Part shown: positions 29,879 through 38,260 of the stretch, piece after piece
Position numbering within the stretch: position 1 is the stretch's first letter
How the letters are laid out: the number at the start of each line of letters is the position of its first letter
Source: Aliidiomarina celeris
GTDB taxonomy: Bacteria > Pseudomonadota > Gammaproteobacteria > Enterobacterales > Alteromonadaceae
Length of the DNA: 64,000 nt
Reading direction: 5' to 3'
NCBI RefSeq assembly: GCF_003316875.1
Contig: NZ_QMIL01000002.1
Span: forward strand, 496,001-560,000
Notes under the pieces: generated by a model
Databases searched by the model: none
What the model saw: the letters and a program-made list of their open reading frames with translations, nothing else
Told to the model about the DNA's origin: nothing
Translations under genes and position numbers: made by a program

Positions 29879-31210
29879 CTAGTTGGGTAACAATAAATAG
29901 AGTTGAGAGTTACCGCGAACAATAGTGAGGGCCGTTACACCACGGCTATTGTCGATGAGGCGGCGCAAGTCGGCAGCAGAACTGATCGCCTGCCTGTTTA
30001 CCGCAGCAATAATATCACCTTCACGCAGCCCAATACGTTCTGCTGGTGAATTGGTGGTAATCTCACCCACCCGCACGCCTTTGCCGTCGTTACTACTCAA
30101 GGTTGCACCTTCCAGCGCTGGATGCATGGTGGCCGCAGTTACCGCCGCTTCTTGTTCACTTAGCTCAACGGTAATGTTTAAGGTACGGCCTTCGCGAATA
30201 ACACCTAAACGAACTTCGCTACCGGCACCGGCAGTAGCTACTTTCGCGGCAAGTTCATTAAATGAGCTCACAGGCGTGTCGTTTATACTCACAATCACGT
30301 CACCGGCCTGAATGCCAGCTTGATCAGCTGAGCCGTCTTCAATTACTTCGCTTACCCATGCTCCTTGCGTACGGTTAAGGCCAAGTGCTTCGGCAAGTTG
30401 TTGATCGAGATTACGGCCGCGCACACCGAGAACACCGCGGCGCACTTCTCCGAACTCTAGAATTTGGTCTACTAAGCTTTTCATCATGGTTGAGGGAATA
30501 GCGAAACCAATGCCAATGTTCCCGCTGGAGCCAAGAATAGCCGTATTGATACCGATTAAACGACCTTCAAGATCAACTAAAGCGCCGCCCGAATTGCCGC
30601 GGTTAATTGCTGCGTCGGTTTGAATAAAGTTCTCTAACCGGTCCATACCAAAACCGCCGCGGCCGAGCGCCGAAACAATGCCAGACGTTACCGTTTGCCC
30701 CAAGCCAAAAGGATTACCGATTGCAACCACAAAGTCGCCAACTCGCAGCGTATCGGAGTTGCCGATTTCAATTTCGGTGAGATTTTCGGGGTCTTCAAGC
30801 TGCAGTAGCGCAATGTCCGACTCTGGATCCACGCCCAGAACCTTTGCTTTGAATGTGCGGCCGTCTTTCAGCGTTACCGTAATATTGGTCGCGTCGTCGA
30901 TAACATGGTTGTTGGTAACCACGTAACCCGCATCGGCGTCGATAATCACGCCCGAGCCTAAACCTTGAAATGGTTGTTCACGGGTTTGTTCTTGTGGGCC
31001 AAAGAAATACCGAAAGGCGTCGGGAATACGTTGCTGGGTTACCCGGCGCCCTTCTACGGAAATATTCACCACGGCCGGCGTAACCTCTTCAAGCATGGGC
31101 GCCAAGCTGGGCGTTTGATTACCACGGAAAAAAGGAAATTGTGCGGAAGCGGGCGCGGAGGCAACCGCAATCAGTGCTGCTGCCATGAACCCGAGAACAT
31201 ACTTCTTCAT
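29879..31210 (-). CDS. degQ: Periplasmic serine protease/chaperone DegQ
   Basis: 443 residues: signal peptide (cut after ASA near 23), protease domain with His in VVTNNHVID, Asp in SDIALLQL and Ser in NRGNSGGALVD, then two PDZ domains (about 250-335 and 355-440). It degrades or refolds damaged periplasmic proteins as a cage-forming oligomer. DegP is the close alternative; the location beside degS favours DegQ. A sigma-E-like promoter lies upstream. Confidence 0.93.
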   Translation of the reverse strand: MKKYVLGFMAAALIAVASAPASAQFPFFRGNQTPSLAPMLEEVTPAVVNISVEGRRVTQQRIPDAFRYFFGPQEQTREQPFQGLGSGVIIDADAGYVVTNNHVIDDATNITVTLKDGRTFKAKVLGVDPESDIALLQLEDPENLTEIEIGNSDTLRVGDFVVAIGNPFGLGQTVTSGIVSALGRGGFGMDRLENFIQTDAAINRGNSGGALVDLEGRLIGINTAILGSSGNIGIGFAIPSTMMKSLVDQILEFGEVRRGVLGVRGRNLDQQLAEALGLNRTQGAWVSEVIEDGSADQAGIQAGDVIVSINDTPVSSFNELAAKVATAGAGSEVRLGVIREGRTLNITVELSEQEAAVTAATMHPALEGATLSSNDGKGVRVGEITTNSPAERIGLREGDIIAAVNRQAISSAADLRRLIDNSRGVTALTIVRGNSQLYLLLPN

Positions 31211-31242
31211 AAAAATTCGCTCCTCATAAAACAGACAAAAGT

Positions 31243-31271
31243 ACAGACCTGTAGAAGCGAAAATAAGTTCT
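31243..31271 (-). promoter_or_regulatory. Sigma-E-like promoter upstream of degQ
   Basis: On the reverse strand AGAACTT (31271-31265) is followed after 17 bp by TCTGT (31247-31243), close to the RpoE consensus GGAACTT-N16-TCTGA. It lies about 33 nt before the degQ start. If real, degQ would be induced by the pathway that DegS triggers. Confidence 0.4.
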
Positions 31272-31294
31272 AAAAAAAGTATTTCAAGATGTAT

Positions 31295-31726
31295 TTAATC
31301 TTTCTTGCTCACAAATAAACCACTGCCCGGTTCCGAGTAATCGCGAGGCGGTGCCGAAGCGTCATCGGCTTCTGCGTCGCGGCGGTCAGAGCCTAAAACA
31401 CTGGCTTGGCGCAGCTGCTTCATGGTGTCTTCGGAAAAGAAAGGCAGTGGCTGTTGCCATTCTTTTTCACTTTGCAGAAGTTGCTCGCTGTCATCCAGAA
31501 ATTGACCGAGTTTGGTCTGGATGTCATTCACTTGCGCTGAAAGTTGCCGCGCGGTGGTAAAATGCTCAACAACATCTTTGCGGTAGGCTTCAAAGTGTTG
31601 CTTAGACGCTTCGAGTTGCTGGGCTAAATCTGTTTGCCCACTGCGCTCTAGTGTCCAGTAACGGCCCACAAAAAAACCAATGACGCCGCCAACCAGCGCT
31701 AACAATAATCCGACTAACCAGCCCAT
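31295..31726 (-). CDS. zapG: Cell envelope/division protein ZapG (YhcB)
   Basis: 143 residues: an N-terminal transmembrane helix (about 3-23, GWLVGLLLALVGGVIGFFVG) then a cytoplasmic coiled coil (about 35-100) and a disordered acidic tail. This is the DUF1043 layout. YhcB/ZapG contributes to coordinating envelope growth and division. Position next to degQS and opposite zapE matches relatives. Confidence 0.9.
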   Translation of the reverse strand: MGWLVGLLLALVGGVIGFFVGRYWTLERSGQTDLAQQLEASKQHFEAYRKDVVEHFTTARQLSAQVNDIQTKLGQFLDDSEQLLQSEKEWQQPLPFFSEDTMKQLRQASVLGSDRRDAEADDASAPPRDYSEPGSGLFVSKKD

Positions 31727-31905
31727 TTGAATCTCCTTGTGGTGATAGTTCGTAAACCTGAAATAATGGTATCATGTATTTTTCGAAACAGTCGTCAGAT
31801 GTGCGGTTATTTTTAGTGTAAAGCGCTTCGGAACCCGCCTGCGGTGTTGGCCACGTTTGTTAGGATGAATGTGCGACGGGGCAGGAGCACCAAAAGTGCC
31901 CATAA

Positions 31906-31935
31906 TTGCGCAACAGTTCGGTATGCGATTTTAAT
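31906..31935 (+). promoter_or_regulatory. Candidate sigma-70 promoter of zapE
   Basis: TTGCGC (31906-31911), 18-bp spacer, TTTAAT (31930-31935; 5 of 6). The predicted start would fall about 13 nt before the zapE ATG, which is short. The rest of the 229-bp gap back to zapG shows no gene. Confidence 0.35.
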
Positions 31936-31955
31936 CATTAAGGCGTATTAGGTTC

Positions 31956-33092
31956 ATGAGTAGTCCAACGCAGCACGAAGCGACAGGGAACACCCCTTGG
32001 CAACGGTATCAACACGACCTCGAAGTGAATGGGTTTAGCCACGACTCGGCGCAGGCGCAAGCAGTTCAGCATTTACAACGCTTATTCGATGAACTTGTAG
32101 CAGCACGGCAAAAGCGTGGTGTCAAACGCAAGTTAAAAAGCTTGTTAAAGCGAGGACCGCAACCAAGCCGTATTAAAGGGCTTTACTTTTGGGGTGGCGT
32201 AGGCCGCGGAAAAACCTATCTGGTAGACACCTTTTACAGTGCTTTACCGTTTGAGCGTAAGTGGCGGGTACATTTTCATCGCTTTATGCATCGAGTGCAC
32301 CAAGAGCTAAAGTCGTTGAAAGGGCAGTCCGACCCATTGCAAACCATTGCAAGTAAATTGGCAAAAGAAGCCAAGGTTATTTGTTTCGACGAGTTCTTTG
32401 TGCAAGATATTGCCGACGCCATGATTTTAGGTACGCTCATGGAAGCGCTCTTTCAGCGAGGTGTAGTGCTCGTTGCCACGTCGAACATAGTGCCCGATGA
32501 CTTGTATAAGAATGGCCTGCAACGGGCCCGTTTTATGCCGGCCATCGAACTCATCAAAAAGCACTGTGAGATTGTGAATGTAGACAGTGGCATTGACTAC
32601 CGTTTACGCACCCTCGAGAAAGCTGAGATCTATCATTTTCCGCTCGACCAACAAGCCGACGAAAATTTGTTGCAGTATTTTTATGAGCTCGCCCCCGACG
32701 GTAGTGCGCACAGTGAAAACGCCGCGCTAGAAATTAACGGCCGCACTATTCCCGCTCGGCTCGAAGCTGATGACGTGGTGTTGTTCGACTTCAAGCACAT
32801 TTGCGAAGGACCACGAAGCCAGAACGACTATATTGAAATAGCTATGATGTACCACGCAGTGCTGATTAGTAACGTGAAGGTAATGAACCAAGACACTGAC
32901 GACACCGCGCGGCGGTTTATTGCGTTAGTGGACGAGTTTTATGAGCGTCGAGTGAAACTGATTATGTCTGGCGAGGCGCCACTCGCCGAGCTATATGCCG
33001 GCGGGCGCTTGAGTTTTGAATATAAACGCTGCTTGAGTCGGCTCGAAGAAATGCAGTCACGTGAGTATTTAGCGCGTGCGCATAAAGCGTAA
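31956..33092 (+). CDS. zapE: Cell division ATPase ZapE
   Basis: 378 residues, AFG1-like ATPase. Walker A WGGVGRGKTYLVD near residue 79, Walker B VICFDEFFVQDIADAM near 141, and sensor region VLVATSNIVPDDLYKNGLQR. It associates with the Z-ring late in division and modulates FtsZ bundling. It has its own 5' region and is followed by rplM, the standard zapE-rplM-rpsI order. Confidence 0.95.
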   Translation: MSSPTQHEATGNTPWQRYQHDLEVNGFSHDSAQAQAVQHLQRLFDELVAARQKRGVKRKLKSLLKRGPQPSRIKGLYFWGGVGRGKTYLVDTFYSALPFERKWRVHFHRFMHRVHQELKSLKGQSDPLQTIASKLAKEAKVICFDEFFVQDIADAMILGTLMEALFQRGVVLVATSNIVPDDLYKNGLQRARFMPAIELIKKHCEIVNVDSGIDYRLRTLEKAEIYHFPLDQQADENLLQYFYELAPDGSAHSENAALEINGRTIPARLEADDVVLFDFKHICEGPRSQNDYIEIAMMYHAVLISNVKVMNQDTDDTARRFIALVDEFYERRVKLIMSGEAPLAELYAGGRLSFEYKRCLSRLEEMQSREYLARAHKA

Positions 33093-33124
33093 ATAAAGGG
33101 GTCGATCTTCACCGATCCTTTCTG

Positions 33125-33130
33125 TATAAT
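33125..33130 (+). promoter_or_regulatory. -10 element of the rplM-rpsI promoter
   Basis: A perfect TATAAT, 134 bp before the rplM ATG. The -35 about 17 bp upstream (TCGATC) is poor. A GC-rich stretch follows (CCGCGC), which resembles the stringent discriminator of ribosomal promoters. Confidence 0.6.
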
Positions 33131-33152
33131 CCGCGCAGCCCACGTTACTCCC

Positions 33153-33186
33153 CTGTGTTTTTCCCAACACAGCAGGCGAAATCGCC
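33153..33186 (+). promoter_or_regulatory. Two hairpins in the rplM 5' leader
   Basis: Hairpin one: CTGTGTT, loop of six, AACACAG (33153-33172). Hairpin two: GGCG, loop AAAT, CGCC (33175-33186). They sit in a leader of about 125 nt. L13 is known to repress its own operon in E. coli, so this could be the target, but the match is by position only. Confidence 0.4.
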
Positions 33187-33264
33187 GAGGGAACAATGAA
33201 TGGCATACTCGCGGGGAAGCCCGGAGCAGCCTTGGCATATATTCATGAATTCTGGGTAATTAAC

Positions 33265-33693
33265 ATGAAAACTTTTGTAGCAAAACCGGAAACCGTAAAA
33301 CGCGACTGGTATGTGGTAGACGCTGAAGGTAAAACTTTAGGTCGTTTATCTACGGAAATCGCTCGCCGCCTGCGCGGTAAGCATAAGGCCGAATACACTC
33401 CACACGTAGACACTGGCGATTACATTATTGTAATTAACGCAGAAAAAATTACCGTTACTGGTAATAAAGCGAAAGACAAAATGTATCACGCGCACAGTGG
33501 ATACCCGGGTGGTTTGAAGTCTATTAGCTTTGAAAAGCTACAGGCGAAAAAGCCGGAAATGATTATTGAAGCGGCCGTTAAAGGCATGCTACCTCGTGGT
33601 CCTCTAGGACGTGCAATGTTCCGTAAACTTAAAGTTTATGCGGGCGCAGAGCACAGCCACGCGGCACAGCAACCTCAAACCCTTGATATTTAA
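33265..33693 (+). CDS. rplM: 50S ribosomal protein L13
   Basis: 142 residues, full length. Starts [20 protein letters not shown] and carries the L13 signature [20 protein letters not shown] near residue 110. It is an early-assembly protein of the large subunit. ATG 33265 is the conserved start; an in-frame upstream ATG would add 23 residues foreign to the family. The stop overlaps the region leading to rpsI. Confidence 0.98.
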   Translation: MKTFVAKPETVKRDWYVVDAEGKTLGRLSTEIARRLRGKHKAEYTPHVDTGDYIIVINAEKITVTGNKAKDKMYHAHSGYPGGLKSISFEKLQAKKPEMIIEAAVKGMLPRGPLGRAMFRKLKVYAGAEHSHAAQQPQTLDI

Positions 33694-33707
33694 TGGAGCA
33701 GATGACT

Positions 33708-34100
33708 ATGGCAGATACTCAATACTACGGTACAGGTCGTCGCAAAAGCTCTACAGCGCGGGTTTTCCTGCGCGCGGGTAGCGGTGCGATCAAGATCAAC
33801 AACCGGACTTTAGAAGAATACTTCGGTCGTGAAACAGCACGTATGGTTGTTCGTCAACCACTCGAGTTGTTAGAAATGACTGAGAAGTTCGACATGCACG
33901 TAACTGTAAAAGGTGGCGGTACTACGGGTCAGGCGGGTGCTATCCGTCACGGTATTACTCGTGCCCTTATGCAGTACGACGAAGCGCTTCGCAGCGACTT
34001 ACGTAAAGCGGGTTATGTTACTCGTGACGCGCGTAAAGTTGAGCGTAAGAAAGTGGGTCTACACAAAGCGCGTAAGCGTCCACAGTTCTCAAAGCGTTAA
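33708..34100 (+). CDS. rpsI: 30S ribosomal protein S9
   Basis: 130 residues from ATG 33708 ([20 protein letters not shown]), matching the family length. GGAG lies 9 nt before it, and the two ATG codons at 33693 and 33702 are upstream of the conserved start. The C-terminal KRPQFSKR reaches the P-site tRNA in the ribosome. An intrinsic terminator follows. Confidence 0.98.
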   Translation: MADTQYYGTGRRKSSTARVFLRAGSGAIKINNRTLEEYFGRETARMVVRQPLELLEMTEKFDMHVTVKGGGTTGQAGAIRHGITRALMQYDEALRSDLRKAGYVTRDARKVERKKVGLHKARKRPQFSKR

Positions 34101-34140
34101 TTCGTTTTTGCAAATGCAATTTGCATGCAACGATTTGTGC

Positions 34141-34166
34141 AAAAACCCGGCTCTGCCGGGTTTTTT
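34141..34166 (+). terminator. Intrinsic terminator after rpsI
   Basis: AAAACCCGGC, loop TCT, GCCGGGTTTTTT: a strong stem with a U6 tract. The A-run before the stem gives a shorter U5 on the reverse strand, so it may act in both directions. Confidence 0.9.
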
Positions 34167-34236
34167 ATTGCCTGCTCTTTCAGCACAGAGAGGTCTATTG
34201 ATCAACTTCGACACGAATTAGCGTAACCACATGGTT

Positions 34237-34272
34237 TTAAAAAAAGACCGCAATTTTCATGGTCTTCTCCTT
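34237..34272 (-). other. Reverse-strand mini-ORF MKIAVFF with ribosome site, within a terminator-like hairpin
   Basis: On the reverse strand AAGGAG (34272-34267), a 6-nt spacer and ATG (34260) open a seven-codon frame, M-K-I-A-V-F-F, ending in TAA at 34237. The same bases form a hairpin AAGACC...GGTCTT (34266-34244) followed by seven T, which looks like an intrinsic terminator. Ending in Phe-Phe beside tyrA recalls the Phe leader peptides of pheA, but no gene follows on this strand except convergent rpsI. No promoter was recognised. It could be a relic, a terminator for antisense transcripts, or chance. Confidence 0.3.
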
Positions 34273-34339
34273 GGTTTCTATTGTCAGGCGCCGCAGACCG
34301 CCCTAAAGTAACCGAACTCGTTAAAAGGAGTCCGCTGCT

Positions 34340-35476
34340 GTGCCCTCATTAAATGAATTACGTAAACAAATCGATAACCTCGACAGTGAATTGGTAGACT
34401 TGCTCGCCCGTCGGTTAGCCCTTACTCAACAAGTGGGAACCATAAAACAAGGTACCGGAGCACCTATTTACATGCCTGAACGCGAGGCGGAGTTGCTCGA
34501 AAAACGCAAGCAAGAGGCCGAGCAAAAAGGCGTACCGCCAGAACTCGCCGAAGATGTACTGCGCCGTATTATTCGGGAGTCGTATCGCACCCAACATGTG
34601 CATTACCCGCAAACCTATACGGGCAGTGGTGACGTGGTAGTGGTTGGCGGCAGAGGCGCCTTAGGAAGTCAGTTTGTGAGCATGTTTGAGCGCAGTGGTT
34701 ACTCCGTTAAGGTATTAGAGCATGCGGATTGGGCGGACGCGGATACACTATTAGCAAATGCGGCATTGGTGTTGATTGCAGTTCCATTGAACAGAACTAT
34801 TGAAGTGATTCAGCGGCTTCCTAAATTGCCGGACAAGTGCGTACTTGCAGATATTTCGAGTGCCAAGGCCCAGCCTATGGCGGCGATGCTCGGCGTGCAT
34901 GGCGGCCCTGTTGTTGGACTCCACCCCATGTTTGGGCCAGACACTCCGAATTTTGTTAAGCAGGTTGTTGTGGTATGCCATGGGCGTGCCCGCGAACATT
35001 ACCTTTGGTTATTCCAGCAGTTGCAAAAATGGGGCGCAGTGCTCACCGAGGAAACGGCCCAAGCGCATGACCATGCCATGACCTTTATTCAGGTTATGCG
35101 GCACTTTTCGTCGTTCGTTTATGGCTCGCATTTAGCCGCTGAAAATCCACCGCTGGCAACGTTGAACCGACTGTCGTCGCCAATTTATCGTTTGGAGCTT
35201 GCTATGGTGGGCCGCCTGTTTGCACAGTCGCCCGAATTGTATGCGGATATTATTTACGACAACCCCGAGAGCATTGCCGTGTTGCAACGGTTCCAAGAGC
35301 AGCTTGGTATTGCCTGTGCGCAATTACAAAAAGGCGATAAACAAGGGTTTATCGACGAATTTAACCGTGTGAAGGACTGGTTTGGCGACTTCACTCAGTC
35401 GAGCCTGCAAGAAAGTCGAAAAATATTAGAAAAAGCTCAGGATGACAGGAGCTTTATCTCGACGGAATTCCAGTAA
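34340..35476 (+). CDS. tyrA: Bifunctional chorismate mutase/prephenate dehydrogenase TyrA
   Basis: 378 residues from GTG 34340 with AGGAG 10 nt upstream. The AroQ chorismate mutase domain covers 1-90 (LRKQIDNLDSELVDLLARR). A Rossmann-type prephenate dehydrogenase follows (VVVGGRGALGSQFVSMFERSGY near 98; GLHPMFGPD near 194). It makes 4-hydroxyphenylpyruvate for tyrosine. It lies between rpsI and petA, genes that are adjacent in many gammaproteobacteria, and is bounded by a terminator on the left and a separate pet promoter on the right. Confidence 0.96.
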   Translation: MPSLNELRKQIDNLDSELVDLLARRLALTQQVGTIKQGTGAPIYMPEREAELLEKRKQEAEQKGVPPELAEDVLRRIIRESYRTQHVHYPQTYTGSGDVVVVGGRGALGSQFVSMFERSGYSVKVLEHADWADADTLLANAALVLIAVPLNRTIEVIQRLPKLPDKCVLADISSAKAQPMAAMLGVHGGPVVGLHPMFGPDTPNFVKQVVVVCHGRAREHYLWLFQQLQKWGAVLTEETAQAHDHAMTFIQVMRHFSSFVYGSHLAAENPPLATLNRLSSPIYRLELAMVGRLFAQSPELYADIIYDNPESIAVLQRFQEQLGIACAQLQKGDKQGFIDEFNRVKDWFGDFTQSSLQESRKILEKAQDDRSFISTEFQ

Positions 35477-35481
35477 TTACC

Positions 35482-35510
35482 TTGTAAATATTGCGGCTTT
35501 TCTTTATCAT
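35482..35510 (+). promoter_or_regulatory. Sigma-70 promoter of petABC
   Basis: TTGTAA (35482-35487; 4 of 6), 17-bp spacer, TATCAT (35505-35510; 5 of 6). The leader of about 80 nt contains a small hairpin TGCGG...CCGCA (35553-35569). Confidence 0.6.
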
Positions 35511-35595
35511 CGGGTAGCATTTTTTTTAGTCGCGAGTATTAGGTACTTGTGCTGCGGAAATTTCCCGCACAGCGTCCAAAACTGGAGAAAGATGG

Positions 35596-36183
35596 ATGAG
35601 CAATGCGCCTGTAGATAAAGGCCGCCGCCGATTTCTGACCGTAGCTACCTCTGTGGTAGGTGCTGCCGGAGCCGTTGGTGCAGCCGTTCCCTTCATAGCT
35701 TCATGGAACCCAAGCGCTAAAGCCCGTATTGCGGGTGCGCCGGTAGAAGTGAAGATCGATAAAGTAGAGCCTGGTCAGCTAATTCGTGCTGAATGGCGTG
35801 GTCAACCGATATGGATCGTGCGCCGCACGGAAACCATGTTGGACAGCCTTAACGCAACCGACAGCCGAGTGCGCGATCCCGAGTCTAATGTTCAGCAGCA
35901 ACCTGCCTACGCGCAGAATCAGCATCGCTCAATTCGACCTGAGTGGTTTATTGCTGTGGGCATTTGTACTCATTTGGGCTGTTCGCCACAATTTATTTCC
36001 CGCAGCTTTATTGAAGCTGAAGGGGTTGAAGCTGGCTTCTTTTGCCCGTGTCACGGTTCGCGGTTCGACATCGCAGGTCGTGTATTCCAGGCCGTTCCAG
36101 CACCGACCAACTTAGTTATTCCTCCACACTACTTCGTCGACGACGTAACGGTAATTGTGGGTGAAGAAGAGGGGGCTGCCTAA
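35596..36183 (+). CDS. petA: Ubiquinol-cytochrome c reductase iron-sulfur (Rieske) subunit
   Basis: 195 residues. The twin-arginine signal/anchor GRRRFLT leads into a transmembrane helix (about 18-38). The [2Fe-2S] ligands are Cys124 and His126 in CTHLGC and Cys150 and His153 in CPCHGSRF. The Rieske head shuttles electrons from quinol at Qo to cytochrome c1. GGAGAAAG lies 8 nt before the start. The stop overlaps petB as TAATG. Confidence 0.97.
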   Translation: MSNAPVDKGRRRFLTVATSVVGAAGAVGAAVPFIASWNPSAKARIAGAPVEVKIDKVEPGQLIRAEWRGQPIWIVRRTETMLDSLNATDSRVRDPESNVQQQPAYAQNQHRSIRPEWFIAVGICTHLGCSPQFISRSFIEAEGVEAGFFCPCHGSRFDIAGRVFQAVPAPTNLVIPPHYFVDDVTVIVGEEEGAA

Positions 36184-37445
36184 TGAAAGGTTTGATGGAT
36201 TGGATTGACCAACGCATTCCATTCAGTAACTCGATGAAGTTGCACGTAACCCAATACCCTGCGCCGAAAAACTTCAACTTCTGGTACTTGATGGGGTCGT
36301 TAGCGTTAGTTGTGCTGGTAAACCAAATTGTTACCGGTATTTGGTTGACGATGAGCTATAACCCAAGTGCTGAAGGGGCTTTTGCGTCGGTTGAATATAT
36401 TATGCGCGACGTTGAGTACGGCTGGTTGTTGCGTTACATGCATTCTACCGGGGCGTCGTTCTTCTTCTTGGTGGTGTACCTCCATATGTTCCGCGGTTTA
36501 ATGTACGGCTCGTACCAAAAACCACGCGAACTACTGTGGTTGTTCGGCATGTTAATCTTCTTGGTGTTGATGGCTGAAGCCTTTATGGGTTACATGCTGC
36601 CTTGGGGACAAATGTCGTACTGGGGTGCGCAGGTTATTATTTCCTTGTTTGGTGCAATTCCGTACGTAGGCGATGCCTTAACAACGTGGATACGCGGCGA
36701 CTACGTAATTTCAGGCGCGACACTAAACCGCTTCTTTGCGCTACACGTTATTGCTTTGCCGTTAGTATTGGTTATTTTGGTGTTCTTACACCTTATTGCG
36801 CTGCACGAAGTGGGTTCAAACAACCCAGACGGTATCGACATTAAGAAACCGAAAGGTTCTGTAGCAGAAGAAGACAAAGCGAAGTTCGAGTTCCACGAGC
36901 GTTATGCTAAGAAATACGACATTGTGGATGCTATTCCTTTCCATCCGTATTACACGGTAAAAGACTTAGTAGGCTTGGCGGGCTTCCTCATTCTGTTTGC
37001 AATCGTTATATTCTATTTGCCAACAATGGGTGGGTACTTCCTTGAACCGCCAAACTTTGAAGCGGCAGACCCAATGCGTACGCCAGCGCACATTGCGCCG
37101 GTTTGGTATTTCACGCCGTTCTACGCAATTTTGCGTGCAGTACCTATTAAGTTGTTGGGTGTAATCCTAATGTTTGCAGCAATTGTATTGCTGTTCTTAA
37201 TGCCTTGGATTGACCGCGGTAAGGTACGCTCTATTCGCTATCGTAGTGGTTTGCACAAAGCCAACTTAACCCAGTTTGTAATTAGTTTTGTAATTCTGGG
37301 TTACTTAGGCGTAATGCCAGCGGAAGGTATTTACACGCTGATGGCGCAAATCTTTACCTTCTTATACTTCGCGTTCTTCGCATTCTTATGGTTCTACAGT
37401 AAGAATGAGAAAACCAAGCCATTACCGGAGAGGTTAACGAAATGA
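36183..37445 (+). CDS. petB: Cytochrome b of the bc1 complex
   Basis: 420 residues, undivided cytochrome b with about eight helices. Haem-ligating His pairs lie in the second helix (LRYMHSTGASFFFLVVYLHMFRG) and the fourth (ALHVIALPLVLVILVFLHLIALH). The Qo-site motif reads PVWY at 306-309 instead of the more widespread PEWY. It oxidises ubiquinol and recycles electrons at Qi. It overlaps petA and petC, indicating coupled translation of the three subunits. Confidence 0.97.
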   Translation: MKGLMDWIDQRIPFSNSMKLHVTQYPAPKNFNFWYLMGSLALVVLVNQIVTGIWLTMSYNPSAEGAFASVEYIMRDVEYGWLLRYMHSTGASFFFLVVYLHMFRGLMYGSYQKPRELLWLFGMLIFLVLMAEAFMGYMLPWGQMSYWGAQVIISLFGAIPYVGDALTTWIRGDYVISGATLNRFFALHVIALPLVLVILVFLHLIALHEVGSNNPDGIDIKKPKGSVAEEDKAKFEFHERYAKKYDIVDAIPFHPYYTVKDLVGLAGFLILFAIVIFYLPTMGGYFLEPPNFEAADPMRTPAHIAPVWYFTPFYAILRAVPIKLLGVILMFAAIVLLFLMPWIDRGKVRSIRYRSGLHKANLTQFVISFVILGYLGVMPAEGIYTLMAQIFTFLYFAFFAFLWFYSKNEKTKPLPERLTK

Positions 37446-38179
37446 TGAAGCGCTTTCTTCTCGCTCTAGCATTTGTGCTTCCGTCGGCTGCTTTTGCAGC
37501 CGGCCCAAGCGTGCCAGTGGACAAAGCCAACTATGATCTGAAAGATAACGCTTCACTGCAACGTGGCGCGCAGATCTTCATGAACTATTGTATGGGCTGT
37601 CACAATGCGCAATACCAACGCTATCAGCGTACGTTTGAAGACATTGGTATTCCACTTGACCTTGGTGAAGAGCTGTTGCAATTCACTGGCGATGGTGTGG
37701 GATCACACATGATCTCAGCGATCGACCAAGAGGCTTCTGGAGAATGGTTTGGATTGACTCCTCCAGACTTAACTATGGTAGCTCGGGTACGCGGTGCAGA
37801 TTGGTTGTACACCTTCTTCCGCAGCTTCTATGTTGACGAAAGCCGCCCGTTTGGTGTGAACAACGAGATCTTTGAGAACGTGGGTATGCCATGGGCACTT
37901 GAAGAGTTGCAAGGCACGCCGCGGAAAACTTGGGAACGCCGCATGCTCGACGGTAGCATGCAAGACGTTTATGTGGGCATTAAGTCGGACGGTAACGGTC
38001 GTTTAAGCCCAGAAGAGTTTGACCAAGCGATGCTCGATCTGACCAACTTCTTGGTTTATATCGGCGAGCCGGTAATACTTGAGCGCCAACGTTTAGGTAT
38101 GTTTGTGATTGGCTTCCTTATCGTGTTGCTAATCCTCACTATCTTGCTGAAGAAAGAATATTGGCGAGATATAAAATAA
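37442..38179 (+). CDS. petC: Cytochrome c1
   Basis: 245 residues: signal peptide (cut after AFAA near 20), haem attachment motif CMGCH at 50-54, Met-ligand region near FENVGMPW, and a C-terminal transmembrane anchor (about 217-237) followed by KKEYW. It receives electrons from the Rieske protein. ATG 37442 overlaps the petB stop; ATG 37445 is an alternative one codon on. Confidence 0.96.
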   Translation: MMKRFLLALAFVLPSAAFAAGPSVPVDKANYDLKDNASLQRGAQIFMNYCMGCHNAQYQRYQRTFEDIGIPLDLGEELLQFTGDGVGSHMISAIDQEASGEWFGLTPPDLTMVARVRGADWLYTFFRSFYVDESRPFGVNNEIFENVGMPWALEELQGTPRKTWERRMLDGSMQDVYVGIKSDGNGRLSPEEFDQAMLDLTNFLVYIGEPVILERQRLGMFVIGFLIVLLILTILLKKEYWRDIK

Positions 38180-38212
38180 GTATTTCAAATGCTTATTGAT
38201 TAAGAGAATGAT

Positions 38213-38234
38213 GGGGGCGTATTGCGCCCCCTTT
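38213..38234 (+). terminator. Intrinsic terminator after petABC
   Basis: GGGGGCG, loop TATTG, CGCCCCC, then TTT. A strong G-C stem with a short U-tract. It lies 27 nt before sspA, so any sspA promoter would have to be inside or upstream of it, or sspA is served by read-through. Confidence 0.65.
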
Positions 38235-38260
38235 GCTGTTTGAAAATAGTGGAGAAAAAC

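Noticed and set aside
34106-34136. Repeated TGCAAAT/ATTTGCA words after rpsI as a mobile-element end
   Set aside because: Short AT-rich self-complementary words beside a normal terminator, with no target duplication or transposase.
35551-35573. Palindrome GGAAATTTCC in the petA leader as a regulator site
   Set aside because: It lies within a small hairpin and matches no regulator site I can name; only mentioned with the promoter.
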